64,000 bases of DNA from Extensimonas perlucida (GTDB lineage Bacteria; Pseudomonadota; Gammaproteobacteria; Burkholderiales; Burkholderiaceae_C). The number at the start of each line of letters is the position of its first letter. Position 1 is the stretch's first letter. Shown here piece by piece: positions 36,118 through 48,159 of this stretch. The position numbers were made by a program, and so were the translations under genes. Where the stretch lies: contig NZ_VMYE01000002.1 of the NCBI RefSeq assembly GCF_007655255.1, positions 124,001-188,000 of the forward strand. The letters are read 5' to 3'. Below the pieces are notes generated by a model. That model was not told the origin of the DNA and made no database searches. It worked only from the letters and a program-made list of their open reading frames with translations.

Positions 36118-38898
36118 TCAAGCGCTCCCCTCGCCAGCTCCGAACACTGCATGCCACAGCGCGAGGATGGCGTCGCGCTGCGCCTGCATGGCGGCGGGGG
36201 CGCACTGTGCCGGGGCTTCGTCGAGCCGCGCGCGGTGCTGCAGGCGGCGCAGGTCGCGGTAGGCGTCGGCAGCGGCGCGCCCGACGCCGTCGGGCAGCAA
36301 ACCGGCCTGTTCGGCGCGCTGTAGCAAGGCGATGTTGCCGACGTTGTCTATCAGTTCGGGATGGGCCGCGGCGTGCGCGAGCACGAGGTATTGCACGGCG
36401 AATTCGGCATCCAGCATGCCGCCGGGGCTGTGCTTGACGTCGAATGTGTCCGCAGGCACGCGCTGCGCGGCGCGCACGCGCGCACGCATGGCGACGATCT
36501 CCTGGCGCAGCGCCTGCACGTCGCGCGGGGCGGTGAGCACGGCGCGGCGCACGGCGTCGAAGTGCGCGCGCAGGTCTTCGCTGCCGAGCACGAAGCGCGC
36601 GCGCGTCATGGCCTGGTGCTCCCAGGTCCAGGCAGTGTTGCTGCCGCGCTGCTGCTGGTAGTCGGCGTAGGCTTTGAAGCTCGTGACGAGCAGGCCCGAG
36701 TTGCCGTTGGGGCGCAGGGCGGTGTCGATTTCGAACAAGTCGCCTTCGCCGGTCTTGACGGTGAGCCAGTTGATGAGCTTGCGCACGAAGGCGGTATAGA
36801 CCTCGGGCGCGCGCTCGTCCTCGTCGTCGAACACGAACACGATGTCCAGATCGCTGCCGTAGCCCAGCTCTTTGCCGCCAAGCTTGCCGTAGCCGATGAT
36901 GCCGAACTGCGGCACCTCGCGGTGGCGGTTTTTGAGGCGGCTCCAGCACCACTCCGAGGTGACGCGCAGCACGCTGTCGGCGAGCGCGCTGAGGTCGTCG
37001 GCCACCTGCTCCACGGTGATGCGGCCCTCCACGTCGCGCGCGAGGATGCGGAAGGTCTCGGCGTGGTGCGCGCGGCGCAGCAGGTTGAGCAGGGCCTCGT
37101 CGTCGTCCTCGCCCGTGGACTGCAGCGCGGCGCGGCGCAGCGCGAGTTCGCGCTCGAAGTCGGCGGGCACGAAGCGCTCGGCGAGCAGCGCTTCAGAGGC
37201 GAGCTCGTCGATCACGCCCGGGTGCTGCTGCAGATAGCGCGCGAGCCAGCGCGCCGCGCCCAGCAGGTGTAGCAGCTGCTCGTGCACCGAGGGGCGCTCG
37301 AGCAGCAGCGCGAGGTAGCTCTCGCGGCGCAGCAGCGGTTCGAGCCAATCGATCATGCGCACGGCGGCCTGGGCGCTGGTGCGGCCCTCGTTGAGCCATT
37401 GCGCGGTGCGCAGCACGAGGCGGAACAGGCGCGTGCGCGCCTCGTCGCGCAAGGCCGCGATGCGCGGCAGCGTGCGCCACTGCGCGACGCGCTCGCGCAG
37501 CGCGGCGGGCAGCTGTTCGAGCAGGCCCTCGAGGTCGGGCGGCACTTTGCCGTTGCCAGCACCGCAGCTGCCGCCGTTGCAGGCGCGCTTGCCAGCGGTC
37601 TCCGCGTCGCCACCGAGAAGGTGGTCAAACTCCTGCGCGACGAGTTCCCGGTGCGCGTCGAGCGCGTGCAAAAAAGCGCAGCAATCGCCGTAGCCCATGG
37701 TCTGCGCGATCCAGGCCAGGTCGTCGTCGCGCGTGGGCAGCAGGTGCGTCTGCTGGTCGTCGAGGTACTGGATGCGGTGTTCGACGCGGCGCAGGAACAC
37801 GTAGGCCTGCGCAAGCGCCTCGGCCGTGGCCTGGGGCATCAGCCCGGCCTGGGCCAGGCGCGGCAGGGCTTCGAGCGTGGCGCGCCGGCGCAGTTCGGGG
37901 AACTGCCCGCCGCGCACCACCTGCAGCAATTGCACGATGAACTCGATCTCGCGGATGCCGCCGCGCGAGAGCTTCACGTCGTTGGCGCGCTCGGGGCGGC
38001 CGGCGCTGCGCCGCGTGGCGTGGTCGCGGATCTGGCGGTGCAGCGTGCGCAGGGATTCGAACACGTTGTAGTCCAGGTAGCGCCGGAACACGAAGGGCAG
38101 CACGATGTTGCGCAACTCGCGCACCTGCGGGTGGGCCAGGCTGGTGCGCGGCGCCACGACGCGGCTTTTGAGCCAGGCAAAGCGCTCCCATTCGCGCCCC
38201 TGCACCTGCAGGTATTCTTCGAGCGCGGCGAGCGAGACTGCGGGCGGGCCGGAGTTGCCGTTGGGGCGCAAGGCCAGATCGACGCGGAACACAAAGCCGT
38301 GCTCGGTGGGCTCGCCGACCAGCTGGTAGATCGCCTTGACCGCGCGCGCGAAATACTCGTGGTTCGAGGTGCGGTTGCGCCCTTCGGCGTTGCCCGCGGT
38401 TTCGCCGTCCTGCGCATAGACGTAGATCAGGTCGATGTCGCTCGAGACGTTGAGCTCGCGCGCGCCGAGCTTGCCCATGCCGACGATCCATAGCGGAACT
38501 GCGGCGGCTTCGGGTCCGTCATCGGTGCCCAGCGGCCGGCCATAGCGCTCGTCGAGTTCTGCGCAGGCATGCTGGCAGGCGCGGTCGAGGGCGAACTCGG
38601 CGAGTTCCGTGGTGGCACGCGTGACGACGGACAGCGGCGCCTGGGCCTCGCAGTCGAGGCGGATCAGCCGCTCCATGACCAGCTGGCGCAGCACGCGCAA
38701 GGCCGTGCCCACGTCGTAGCCGCGCGCTTGCAGCGCCGCGAAGGCGGGTGCCAGCGTTGCGTGGCACGGCGCGCCGGGGGGCAGCAGCGCCAAGTCCTGT
38801 GCATAGCGCCGCTGCAGACGCTGGAAAAAACGCGAGTGCTGCGCCAAGCCAGCAGTGGGCGCGGCGATGTCAGGGCTGAGCGAGGAGGACGTGGACAT
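36118..38898 (-). CDS. glnE: Bifunctional glutamine synthetase adenylyltransferase/adenylyl-removing enzyme
   Basis: 926 residues, close to the usual 945. It adds and removes AMP on glutamine synthetase in response to PII. Two nucleotidyltransferase halves are seen: the N-terminal (deadenylylating) half with KLGARELNVSSDIDLIYVYA, and the C-terminal half with KLGGKELGYGSDLDIVFVFD. The central regulatory region separates them. The ATG giving MSTSSSLSPD is chosen because upstream residues are not family-like. It is divergent from yhdP. Confidence 0.96.
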   Translation of the reverse strand: MSTSSSLSPDIAAPTAGLAQHSRFFQRLQRRYAQDLALLPPGAPCHATLAPAFAALQARGYDVGTALRVLRQLVMERLIRLDCEAQAPLSVVTRATTELAEFALDRACQHACAELDERYGRPLGTDDGPEAAAVPLWIVGMGKLGARELNVSSDIDLIYVYAQDGETAGNAEGRNRTSNHEYFARAVKAIYQLVGEPTEHGFVFRVDLALRPNGNSGPPAVSLAALEEYLQVQGREWERFAWLKSRVVAPRTSLAHPQVRELRNIVLPFVFRRYLDYNVFESLRTLHRQIRDHATRRSAGRPERANDVKLSRGGIREIEFIVQLLQVVRGGQFPELRRRATLEALPRLAQAGLMPQATAEALAQAYVFLRRVEHRIQYLDDQQTHLLPTRDDDLAWIAQTMGYGDCCAFLHALDAHRELVAQEFDHLLGGDAETAGKRACNGGSCGAGNGKVPPDLEGLLEQLPAALRERVAQWRTLPRIAALRDEARTRLFRLVLRTAQWLNEGRTSAQAAVRMIDWLEPLLRRESYLALLLERPSVHEQLLHLLGAARWLARYLQQHPGVIDELASEALLAERFVPADFERELALRRAALQSTGEDDDEALLNLLRRAHHAETFRILARDVEGRITVEQVADDLSALADSVLRVTSEWCWSRLKNRHREVPQFGIIGYGKLGGKELGYGSDLDIVFVFDDEDERAPEVYTAFVRKLINWLTVKTGEGDLFEIDTALRPNGNSGLLVTSFKAYADYQQQRGSNTAWTWEHQAMTRARFVLGSEDLRAHFDAVRRAVLTAPRDVQALRQEIVAMRARVRAAQRVPADTFDVKHSPGGMLDAEFAVQYLVLAHAAAHPELIDNVGNIALLQRAEQAGLLPDGVGRAAADAYRDLRRLQHRARLDEAPAQCAPAAMQAQRDAILALWHAVFGAGEGSA

Positions 38899-39044
38899 GG
38901 CGAACGCGGCGTTCGAGAGGGAGAGGGGAAAGAGCGGGCACAAAGACGGTTTGCCAGCGAAACAAAAACACACGAGGCGAAGGTTTCGCACCAAGGAGCA
39001 CGCCGGTCCTGCGGGTCATAATTTCGGCCACTTTACGCCCGCCA

Positions 39045-42000
39045 ATGACCGCCGCCGCCGCACGCCCCACGCGCCTTATTCGCATCGTCGCCGCCAGCGC
39101 GCGCTGGACGCTGGGCCTGTTGCTGGCGTTCTGGCTGTTGCTGGCCATCGTGTGGGCGGGTTTGCATGGCTGGATTGTGCCGCGCATCGGGGACTTTCGC
39201 GCGTCCCTGGAGGCGCAGGCCACGCGCATCGTGGGGGTGCCTGTGCGCATTGGTGCGATCACGGGGCGCTCGACGGGGCTGGTTCCTTCCTTCGAGCTGA
39301 GCGAGGTGGCGCTGCTCGACGCGCAAGGCCGGCCTGCGCTGCAGCTGCCGCGTGTGGTGTTGGCATTGTCGCCGCGCGCCTTGCTCACGCGCGGCTTCGA
39401 GCAGCTCTACCTCGAGCGCCCGCAGCTCGACCTGCGCCGCACGGCGGACGGCCGCATCCTGATCGGTGGCATCGCGCTGGCGCAAGGCGGTGGCGACAGC
39501 CCCTTTGCCGACTGGTTTTTCGCCCAGGCCGAGGTGCTCATCCGCGGCGGCACCGTGCGCTGGTTCGACGAGCAGCACGCGGCGCCCGCGCCGCTGGAGC
39601 TGCGCCAGGTTGACGTGCTGTTGCGCAACCACGGCTGGCAGCACAACCTGCGCGTGGACGCCACGCCGCCGCCGGCCTGGGGCTCGCGCTTCACGCTCAT
39701 GGCGCGCATGCGCGCCCCGCTGCTGCACCCGCGCGACGGGCAGTGGCGGCATTGGAGCGGGCAGTTGTTCGCCGATTTTGCGCACGTCGATCTGGCGCAG
39801 CTGCGCGCGCAGGTGCTTTCCGATGCTCCTGTAGAAGTAGCTAAAGGGGCTGGAAGCATGAGGGTATGGGCCGACATCGATCGTGCCAGCCTGGTGGGCG
39901 GCGTGGCCGACCTGGCCTTGACCGAGGTGCACACCACGCTCGCGCCCGAGCTGCAGCCGCTGGCCTTTGTCTCGCTGGGCGGGCGCATAGGCGGGCAGCG
40001 CCTTGCGGGTGGCTACACCCTGTTCACCGAAGGGCTGCGCTTTCGCACGGGCGACGGCCTCGCCTGGCCCGGCGGCAACCTGCGCCTGCAGCGTACCGCG
40101 GCCACGGACCGTGTGCCCGAGCACACACAGCTGCAGGCCGAGCGGCTGGACCTCGCGGCGCTCGCGCAGATCGGCACGCGCCTGCCGCTCGACGCCGGCG
40201 CGCGCGCAGCGCTGCAAAGCTACCAGCCGCAAGGCCTGGTGGAAAGCCTGCAGGCGAGCTGGCGCGGGCCGCTGGCCGCGCCCACGCAGTACCAGCTGCG
40301 CGGCAAGGTGCAGGGGCTGGCGTTCGCCGCCGGCGGTGACCCAGGCAGCGCCGCGCCGGGCGCGCAGGCTGGCGTGCCCGGCGTGCGCGGCGCAGCGGTG
40401 GAGCTGGACCTGAACCAGGACGGCGGCAAGGCCGCGCTGGCGATCCGCGGCGGGGCGCTGGTATTGCCCGGCATCTTCGAAGAGCCGCAGGTGCCGCTCG
40501 ACTACCTGGACGCCGAAGTGCAATGGCAAGTCCAGCCAGTGCCGGCAAAAGGGCAAAAGCCCGCAGCGGCGCAGGCACCGCGCATCGCCGTACAGGCGCG
40601 CAAGCTGCGCTTTGCCAATGCCGACCTGCAGGGCGAGGCGCAGGCCAGCTGGCATACGCGCGAAGCAGCGCCTGGGCTTGCGGCGCAGGCCGGGGAAGGG
40701 CGTTTTCCGGGCGTGCTCGACCTCACGGGCAGCCTGGCCCGCGCCGACGGCGCGCGCGTGTGGCGCTACCTGCCCCTGGGCCTGCCCGAAGAGACGCGCC
40801 ACTACGTGCGCGACGCCGTGCGCGCGGGCCAGGTCAGCCGGGTGCAGTTCCGCGTGCGCGGCGACCTGCGCCAGCTGCCCTTCAGCGACCCGCGGCAGGG
40901 CGACTTTCGCGTCACTGCGCACGTGACGAACGCCACCTACGCCTACGTGCCGGCCACGCCGCCCGCCAGCTTGCCCTGGCCGGCGCTGACCGATCTGAGC
41001 GGCGAGCTGGTGTTCGACCGCGCCAGCATGAGCGTGCGCAGCGCGAGCGCGAGCTTTGCGGGCCTGCCCGGCCTGCGCCTGTCCAAGGTCGAGGCGCGCA
41101 TCCCCGACCTGGACCACACCGTGGTCAGCGTAAGTGCCGACGCGCAGGGGCCGCTGCCGCAGCTGCTGCAGCTCGTGCGCAGCTCGCCGCTGGCGCGCCT
41201 GACGGGCAACGCGCTCGACCAGGCCAGCGGCACGGGCAATGCCGGCCTGCAGCTGCATCTGCAATTGCCCATCAGCCGCATCGAACAGTCCAAGGTGCAG
41301 GGCAGCCTGGCGTTTGCGGGCAATGAGCTGCGCATCACGCCCGACACGCCCCTGCTTGCGCGCACCCAGGGCAAGGTGCAGTTCAGCGAAACCGGCTTTA
41401 GCCTGGCGGGCGTGCAGGCGCGCGCCCTGGGGGGCGATGTGCGCCTCGAAGGCGGCATGCGCCCCGCGCCGAATGCTGCAGGCGAATCCCCCATCCAATT
41501 GCGCGCACAGGGCACGGCCACGGCGCTGGGCCTGCAGCAGGCGCGCGAGCTCGGCTGGGTGGCGCAGCTCGCGCGCCACGCGAGCGGCAGCGCCGCCTAT
41601 AGCCTGAACCTGAACGTGCGCCGCGGTGTGCCCGAACTGCTGCTGAGCAGCAACTTGCAAGGCCTGGCCCTGGCGCTGCCCGCGCCGCTGGCCAAAGCCG
41701 CGCAGACCAGCCTGCCGCTGCGCTACGAAAACCGCTTGCTGCGCGAAGCCGAGGCAACGCCCGCTGGCGGGGTGGCACCGGTGCTGCGCGACCAGCTCAC
41801 GGTAGAGCTGGGCAGCGTGGGCACGGCCACCTGGCAGCGCGAACTGCGCGCCGGGCGCACGCGCGTGCTGCGCGGCGCCATCGCGCTCGGGCTCGCGGCT
41901 GGCGAGAGCCTGCCCTTGCCGGCCGATGGAGTGCAGGCCCTGGTGCAAGCCGACAGGCTGGATATCGACGCCTGGGCCGCGGTGCTGGAGCCGCTGGGTG

Positions 42001-43370
42001 CGAGCGCTGCCGGCACGCCCCCCGACAGCCAAGCCAGCCCGGGCAGTCCGGGCACCGGTTTGCCGGCCGCAGACACCCCGGCCGACTATTTACCCACGCG
42101 GTTTGCGCTGCGCACGCGGGAACTCAGTGCGCAGGGGCGCACGCTGCACCAGGCGTTGCTCGCCGGCACGCGCGAAGGCGGCGTCTGGCGCGCCAACGCG
42201 AGCGCTGACGAGCTCGAGGGCTACGCCGAATACCGTCCTGCCAGTGCACGCGAGGGCGCACGCGATGGCGGCACCGGTCAGCTCTACGCCCGGCTTGCGC
42301 GCATGCGGCTGCCGCCTAGCCAGGCCGCGCAGATCGAAGAGCTGTTCGCCGAGCAGCCCAGCAGCCTGCCCGCGCTCGACGTGGTCGTCGAAGACTTCGA
42401 GCTGCGCGGGCGCAAGCTAGGCCGCGTGGAGGTCGAGGCCCACAACCGTGGCGGCGATGGCGCCGCGCGCGAGTGGCGCCTGGCCAAGTTCAACATCACC
42501 GCCCCCGAGGCCAGCCTCACGGCCAGCGGTAACTGGGCGCTGTTGGGGGGCGCCAGCGCGGGCAGTTCCGACAGTTCCAGCGCCGCTGCCAGTGCTAGCC
42601 GGCAGCGGCGCACGGCGCTTGACTTTCGCCTCGACATCCGCAACGCCGGCGCGCTGCTCGCGCGTTTTGGCATGGAGGACGTGGTGCGGCGCGGCAAGGG
42701 GGTGATGGAAGGCCAGGTTGCCTGGACGGGCGCGCCCATGAACCCCGACTACCGCAGCATGAGCGGCCAGCTGCATCTGGATGTGCAGTCCGGCCAGTTT
42801 CTGCAGGCCGACCCGGGGCTGGCCAAGCTGCTCGGCGTGCTGAGCCTGCAGGCCCTGCCGCGGCGCCTGACGCTGGACTTTCGCGACGTGTTCAGCGAGG
42901 GTTTTGCGTTCGACTTCGTGCGTGGCGACGTGCGCATAGAGCGCGGCGTGGCCAGCACCAACAACCTGCAGATGAAAGGCGTGAACGCCGCCGTGCTCAT
43001 GGAAGGCAGCGCCGACATGAACCACGAAACACAGGACTTGCACGTGGTCGTGGTGCCCGAGCTCAACGCCATGACGGCCTCGCTCGTGGCCACGGCCATC
43101 AACCCTGTGGTCGGCCTGGGCAGCTTCCTCGCGCAGATGGTGCTGCGCGGCCCCTTGACGGAAAGAACCACGCGCGAATTCCACATCGATGGGCCCTGGG
43201 CCGATCCACATGTGGAGCGTGTTGCCACCACCGTGCGTGACAAGCCCCTGCCAGAACCCGCGCGCACTGTCCCGGCGGGGGACGCGCCCGCGCAACCTGC
43301 CGCTGCAGGTGCGCCTGCGGCGCCGACACCAGCTTCCCAGCCACATTCCGCGAAAGGAGAGCCCTCATGA
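39045..43370 (+). CDS. yhdP: YhdP family AsmA-like protein
   Basis: 1441 residues, a very long bridge-like protein anchored by one N-terminal helix (about residues 17-45), with most of the chain as periplasmic beta-rich AsmA/DUF3971 repeats. Known homologues move phospholipids toward the outer membrane. The C-terminal part keeps LDFRDVFSEGFAFDFVRGDV and NLQMKGVNAAVLMEGSADM, typical of this family. The tail is Ala/Pro-rich. The start codon of the amidase gene overlaps its stop (ATGA). Confidence 0.92.
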   Translation: MTAAAARPTRLIRIVAASARWTLGLLLAFWLLLAIVWAGLHGWIVPRIGDFRASLEAQATRIVGVPVRIGAITGRSTGLVPSFELSEVALLDAQGRPALQLPRVVLALSPRALLTRGFEQLYLERPQLDLRRTADGRILIGGIALAQGGGDSPFADWFFAQAEVLIRGGTVRWFDEQHAAPAPLELRQVDVLLRNHGWQHNLRVDATPPPAWGSRFTLMARMRAPLLHPRDGQWRHWSGQLFADFAHVDLAQLRAQVLSDAPVEVAKGAGSMRVWADIDRASLVGGVADLALTEVHTTLAPELQPLAFVSLGGRIGGQRLAGGYTLFTEGLRFRTGDGLAWPGGNLRLQRTAATDRVPEHTQLQAERLDLAALAQIGTRLPLDAGARAALQSYQPQGLVESLQASWRGPLAAPTQYQLRGKVQGLAFAAGGDPGSAAPGAQAGVPGVRGAAVELDLNQDGGKAALAIRGGALVLPGIFEEPQVPLDYLDAEVQWQVQPVPAKGQKPAAAQAPRIAVQARKLRFANADLQGEAQASWHTREAAPGLAAQAGEGRFPGVLDLTGSLARADGARVWRYLPLGLPEETRHYVRDAVRAGQVSRVQFRVRGDLRQLPFSDPRQGDFRVTAHVTNATYAYVPATPPASLPWPALTDLSGELVFDRASMSVRSASASFAGLPGLRLSKVEARIPDLDHTVVSVSADAQGPLPQLLQLVRSSPLARLTGNALDQASGTGNAGLQLHLQLPISRIEQSKVQGSLAFAGNELRITPDTPLLARTQGKVQFSETGFSLAGVQARALGGDVRLEGGMRPAPNAAGESPIQLRAQGTATALGLQQARELGWVAQLARHASGSAAYSLNLNVRRGVPELLLSSNLQGLALALPAPLAKAAQTSLPLRYENRLLREAEATPAGGVAPVLRDQLTVELGSVGTATWQRELRAGRTRVLRGAIALGLAAGESLPLPADGVQALVQADRLDIDAWAAVLEPLGASAAGTPPDSQASPGSPGTGLPAADTPADYLPTRFALRTRELSAQGRTLHQALLAGTREGGVWRANASADELEGYAEYRPASAREGARDGGTGQLYARLARMRLPPSQAAQIEELFAEQPSSLPALDVVVEDFELRGRKLGRVEVEAHNRGGDGAAREWRLAKFNITAPEASLTASGNWALLGGASAGSSDSSSAAASASRQRRTALDFRLDIRNAGALLARFGMEDVVRRGKGVMEGQVAWTGAPMNPDYRSMSGQLHLDVQSGQFLQADPGLAKLLGVLSLQALPRRLTLDFRDVFSEGFAFDFVRGDVRIERGVASTNNLQMKGVNAAVLMEGSADMNHETQDLHVVVVPELNAMTASLVATAINPVVGLGSFLAQMVLRGPLTERTTREFHIDGPWADPHVERVATTVRDKPLPEPARTVPAGDAPAQPAAAGAPAAPTPASQPHSAKGEPS

Positions 43371-44182
43371 AAATCGCCGCCATCCAGATGGTTTCGGGCA
43401 TGGACACCCAGGGCAACCTGGCCACCGCGCGCAGTCTGCTCGAACGGGCCGCCGCGCAAGGCGCCGAGCTCGCCGTGCTGCCCGAATATTTTTGTTCCAT
43501 GGGCCGGCGCGACAGCGACAAGCTGCTGCTGCGCGAAACACCCGGCGCCGGCCCGATACAGGACTTTCTCGCGCGCTGCGCACACGAGTTGCAGCTGTGG
43601 ATCGTGGGCGGCACGCTGCCGCTTTTTGCGAGCGACGCCGAGCACGTGCGCAACAGTTCGCTGGTCTATGACCCGGCGGGGCATTGCGTGGCGCGCTACG
43701 ACAAGATCCACCTCTTTCGCTTCGCCAACGGCCGCGAGCACTATGACGAAAGCCGCACCATAGAAGCCGGCACCGAGCCGGTGCAGTTCGAGCTCACGGC
43801 GCGCTCGGGCGCGCGCTGGCGCGTGGGCCTGAGCGTGTGCTATGACCTGCGCTTTCCTGAGTTGTACCGCGCGCATGCGCGCGCCGGCGCCGATCTGCTG
43901 CTCGTGCCCAGCGCCTTCACCTACACCACGGGCGAGGCGCACTGGGAGATTTTGCTGCGCGCCCGCGCGATCGAGAACCTGGCCTATGTGCTCGCGCCCG
44001 CGCAGGGCGGACAGCACGAAAACGGTCGCCGCACCTGGGGCCACAGCATGCTCATAGACCCATGGGGCAGCGTGCTCGCATCGCTCGCGCAGGGGCCCGG
44101 CGTGGTGCTGGGCGAGCTCAGCGCGCAGCGCCTGCAGGAGGTGCGCACGCAGCTGCCGGCGCTGGAGCACCGCGTGCTTTGA
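43367..44182 (+). CDS. Carbon-nitrogen hydrolase, Nit family (probable deaminated-glutathione amidase)
   Basis: 271 residues of nitrilase-superfamily fold. The catalytic triad is visible: Glu in LAVLPEYFCSMG, Lys in RYDKIHLFRF and Cys in GLSVCYDLRFPELYR. The last motif is characteristic of Nit1/Nit2-type amidases that remove deaminated glutathione. It is translationally coupled to yhdP, a pairing common in Burkholderiales. The exact substrate is inferred from the family. Confidence 0.92.
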   Translation: MKIAAIQMVSGMDTQGNLATARSLLERAAAQGAELAVLPEYFCSMGRRDSDKLLLRETPGAGPIQDFLARCAHELQLWIVGGTLPLFASDAEHVRNSSLVYDPAGHCVARYDKIHLFRFANGREHYDESRTIEAGTEPVQFELTARSGARWRVGLSVCYDLRFPELYRAHARAGADLLLVPSAFTYTTGEAHWEILLRARAIENLAYVLAPAQGGQHENGRRTWGHSMLIDPWGSVLASLAQGPGVVLGELSAQRLQEVRTQLPALEHRVL

Positions 44183-44236
44183 GTCTCAGCATGGGGGCGG
44201 TGCCGCGCAGCGACCCGCCGCGCGGCAAAACCCGGC

Positions 44237-45820
<1,584 letters not shown>

Positions 45821-45857
45821 GGCGCAGTATCCGGCGCGTTGCACGGGGGCGTGGCCG

Positions 45858-45905
45858 GCGGTGCGAAGAGCGGTGCGAAGAGCGATGCAAAGAGCGGTGT
45901 GAACG
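45858..45905. repeat. 12-bp tandem repeat between lptB and rpoN
   Basis: Four adjacent 12-base units; the first two are GCGGTGCGAAGA, the third GCGATGCAAAGA and the fourth GCGGTGTGAACG. They occupy half of the 100-base intergenic space upstream of rpoN and may alter spacing between the two genes by slippage. Confidence 0.7.
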
Positions 45906-45920
45906 GCGCAAGCATGGCGG

Positions 45921-46715
45921 TCACATGCGGAAATGCTCGCCGAGGTACACGCGGCGTACTTCGGCGTTGTCGACGATTTCGGACGGCGTGCCCTGGGCCA
46001 GTACCCGTCCGTCGCTGATGATGAAGGCGTGGTCGCAGATGCCCAGCGTCTCGCGCACGTTGTGGTCGGTGATGAGCACGCCTATGCCGCGCGCTTTGAG
46101 AAAGCCGATGATGCGCTGGATTTCGATCACCGCGATCGGGTCTATGCCGGCAAAGGGCTCGTCGAGCAGGATGAAGCGCGGTTGCGTGGCCAGTGCACGG
46201 GCGATTTCCACGCGGCGGCGCTCGCCGCCCGAGAGCGAGGGCGCGGGCGCGTCGCGCAGATGGTCCACGCGCAGCTCCTGCAGCAGCCGGTCGAGGCGCT
46301 CCTGGATGGTCGCAGCGGAGAGCGGGCGACCGTCGGGGCCGCGCTGCAGCTCGAGCACGGCGCGCACGTTTTCTTCGACGCTGAGCTTGCGGAAAATCGA
46401 AGCCTCTTGCGGCAGGTACGACAGGCCCAGGCGCGAGCGCTGGTGGATGGGCATGTGCGCGATCGAGTGGTCGTCAATGCGGATGTCGCCGCCGTCGCAG
46501 CGCACCAGCCCCACGATCATGTAAAACGACGTGGTCTTGCCCGCACCGTTGGGGCCCAGCAGCCCGACGACTTCACCCTTGTCCACGCGCAAGGAAACGT
46601 CCTTGACGACCTTGCGGCTGCCGTAGGTTTTTTCGAGGTGCCGCACTTCCAGGTGGCCGCCGGCAGGGGCTTGCTGGGGCGCGGCCGGCCCGGCGTCGCG
46701 TACGGCTGCGGTCAT
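45921..46715 (-). CDS. lptB: Lipopolysaccharide export ATPase LptB
   Basis: 264 residues. The cytoplasmic ATPase of the LptBFGC complex that pulls LPS from the inner membrane. Walker [11 protein letters not shown]-loop region, signature [15 protein letters not shown] and Walker [14 protein letters not shown] are all intact. Its ATG overlaps the lptA stop by 4 bases. About 20 extra N-terminal residues precede the usual start of homology ([11 protein letters not shown]). Confidence 0.95.
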   Translation of the reverse strand: MTAAVRDAGPAAPQQAPAGGHLEVRHLEKTYGSRKVVKDVSLRVDKGEVVGLLGPNGAGKTTSFYMIVGLVRCDGGDIRIDDHSIAHMPIHQRSRLGLSYLPQEASIFRKLSVEENVRAVLELQRGPDGRPLSAATIQERLDRLLQELRVDHLRDAPAPSLSGGERRRVEIARALATQPRFILLDEPFAGIDPIAVIEIQRIIGFLKARGIGVLITDHNVRETLGICDHAFIISDGRVLAQGTPSEIVDNAEVRRVYLGEHFRM

Positions 46716-47365
46716 GGGTTTTCCAGGCTCTGGCTGGGGCGCAGGGCCGGCGCGCTGGCGGGTTTTGCCGGTGCAGCCGCTGGGGCTTGCTTCGCAGGGG
46801 GCTCCTTGGGCGAGAGCATGGCGCGCACGCGCCCACCCGCAGCCGGCGCAGTGCCCGCGGGACGGTTGGCAGCGCTGGGCTGCCCATCGACGGTGAACAG
46901 GTCGGTGAGGTTGTTGTAGACGATGACCGCGCCCGACACCTCGTCGCTCAGCGTGGCGTTGCGGTAGCGGCGCAACTCGGCGCGGCGGATGAAGCGCACG
47001 GTATCGTTGCGGCCATCGTATTCGATGACTTCGCCTTCGCCCTCGATGAATTCATCGGGCGCGCCCGGCGGGGTGTCGCGCTTTTGGCGGAAAAAGGCGC
47101 GCTTTCCGGGCTCCGCCGTGGCCACGCCGGACTGGTAGCCGTCGGCATCCTGGCGCACCTCTACCTGTGCGCCGCGCAGCACCATGGTGCCCTTGGTCAC
47201 GACCACATGCCCGGTGAACACGCTGGTTTGCTTGAGCTCGTCATGGCGCAGCGCGTCGGCCTCGATGTTCATGGGCTTGCCGCGGTCGGCTTTTTCGGCC
47301 AGGGCCACGCCCGAAAAAGCTACCGCAGCACTCAACAAAAGAAGGGAGGGAAGCCGGTGTTTCAT
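46712..47365 (-). CDS. lptA: Periplasmic LPS transport protein LptA
   Basis: 217 residues with a signal peptide [20 protein letters not shown] and an OstA domain ([34 protein letters not shown]) that forms the beta-jellyroll bridge for LPS across the periplasm. A Pro/Ala-rich C-terminal tail is present. No lptC gene lies directly upstream; dsbA does, 62 bases away. The start is the ATG at 47365, since upstream codons do not form a signal peptide. Confidence 0.93.
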   Translation of the reverse strand: MKHRLPSLLLLSAAVAFSGVALAEKADRGKPMNIEADALRHDELKQTSVFTGHVVVTKGTMVLRGAQVEVRQDADGYQSGVATAEPGKRAFFRQKRDTPPGAPDEFIEGEGEVIEYDGRNDTVRFIRRAELRRYRNATLSDEVSGAVIVYNNLTDLFTVDGQPSAANRPAGTAPAAGGRVRAMLSPKEPPAKQAPAAAPAKPASAPALRPSQSLENP

Positions 47366-47427
47366 AAGGGCATGGATCTTGCTATTTGCTGCCTTGCATT
47401 GTAGCCCGGCCCGTCGGCAGGCAGGCA

Positions 47428-48078
47428 TCAGCCCTGGCGCACCTGAGCGGCAAGGTGTTCGACGATTTTGAGCACGGTCTGCATGCTGCCGGCCATGGTG
47501 CCGTCGGTGTAGTAGCGCCCCGCGATGCCCATGGAGGGCACGCCTTCGACGCCGTAGGCATCCTGCAGCTGCGTGGCGCGGCGCACCTGGTTGGCGACGC
47601 CGAAAGACTGGTACATCTCCTTGAACTTGGCCGCGTCCACGCCCTGCTGGGCGATCCAGGCGAAGATGGCCTCATCTTTGTTGAGCGGCTTGCGCTCCGC
47701 ATGGACGGCCTGAAAGACCTTGGCGTGCAGGGCGTCGAGCTTGCCCATGCCTTCGAGCGCGTAGTAGAGCTTTTGCTGCGGCACGAAACTCGCATTGAAG
47801 GCCACGGGCACGCGGCGCACGCTAATGTATTTGGGTGCGCTCTTGAGCCAGGCTTCGAAGCTCGGCTCGAAGGCGTGGCAGTGCGGGCAGCTGTACCAGA
47901 AGAATTCGAGCACTTCGACTTTGCCCGCGGGCGCGTCGGTGGGCACGGGTTTGGCGAGCCTGAGGTAATCCTTGCCTTCCCGGAAGGCGTTTTGCGCCTG
48001 GGCCGAAGGGGCCAGCGGCCCCATGAAGGCGAATGCCAGGGTGGACGCGGTGGACAGCGAAAACGCGCGGCGTTGCAT
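47428..48078 (-). CDS. dsbA: Thiol:disulfide interchange protein DsbA
   Basis: 216 residues, signal peptide ending near AQA (about residue 28). The thioredoxin-fold active site is WYSCPHCH with Cys64 and Cys67, the classic DsbA CPHC. The cis-proline loop is GVEGVPSM. It introduces disulfides into periplasmic proteins. It lies between the SPOR gene upstream and lptA downstream in the same direction. Confidence 0.95.
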   Translation of the reverse strand: MQRRAFSLSTASTLAFAFMGPLAPSAQAQNAFREGKDYLRLAKPVPTDAPAGKVEVLEFFWYSCPHCHAFEPSFEAWLKSAPKYISVRRVPVAFNASFVPQQKLYYALEGMGKLDALHAKVFQAVHAERKPLNKDEAIFAWIAQQGVDAAKFKEMYQSFGVANQVRRATQLQDAYGVEGVPSMGIAGRYYTDGTMAGSMQTVLKIVEHLAAQVRQG

Positions 48079-48159
48079 GGTGGAATCTCTCCGGTCGGTG
48101 TCTATGGGACAAAAGGCTATGAGTGCGGAATCGGTACGAGGTTTTGGCGTTACGCAGGT

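Noticed and set aside
39823-39865. Possible further copy of the 50-bp repeat in yhdP
   Set aside because: Only GTAGCT and AAAGGGGCTGGAAGC resemble the repeat; too short to separate from chance.
39033-42032. 999-codon open frame on the minus strand opposite yhdP
   Set aside because: Low-complexity Arg/Ala/Gln composition and no domain; explained by the GC bias of yhdP.
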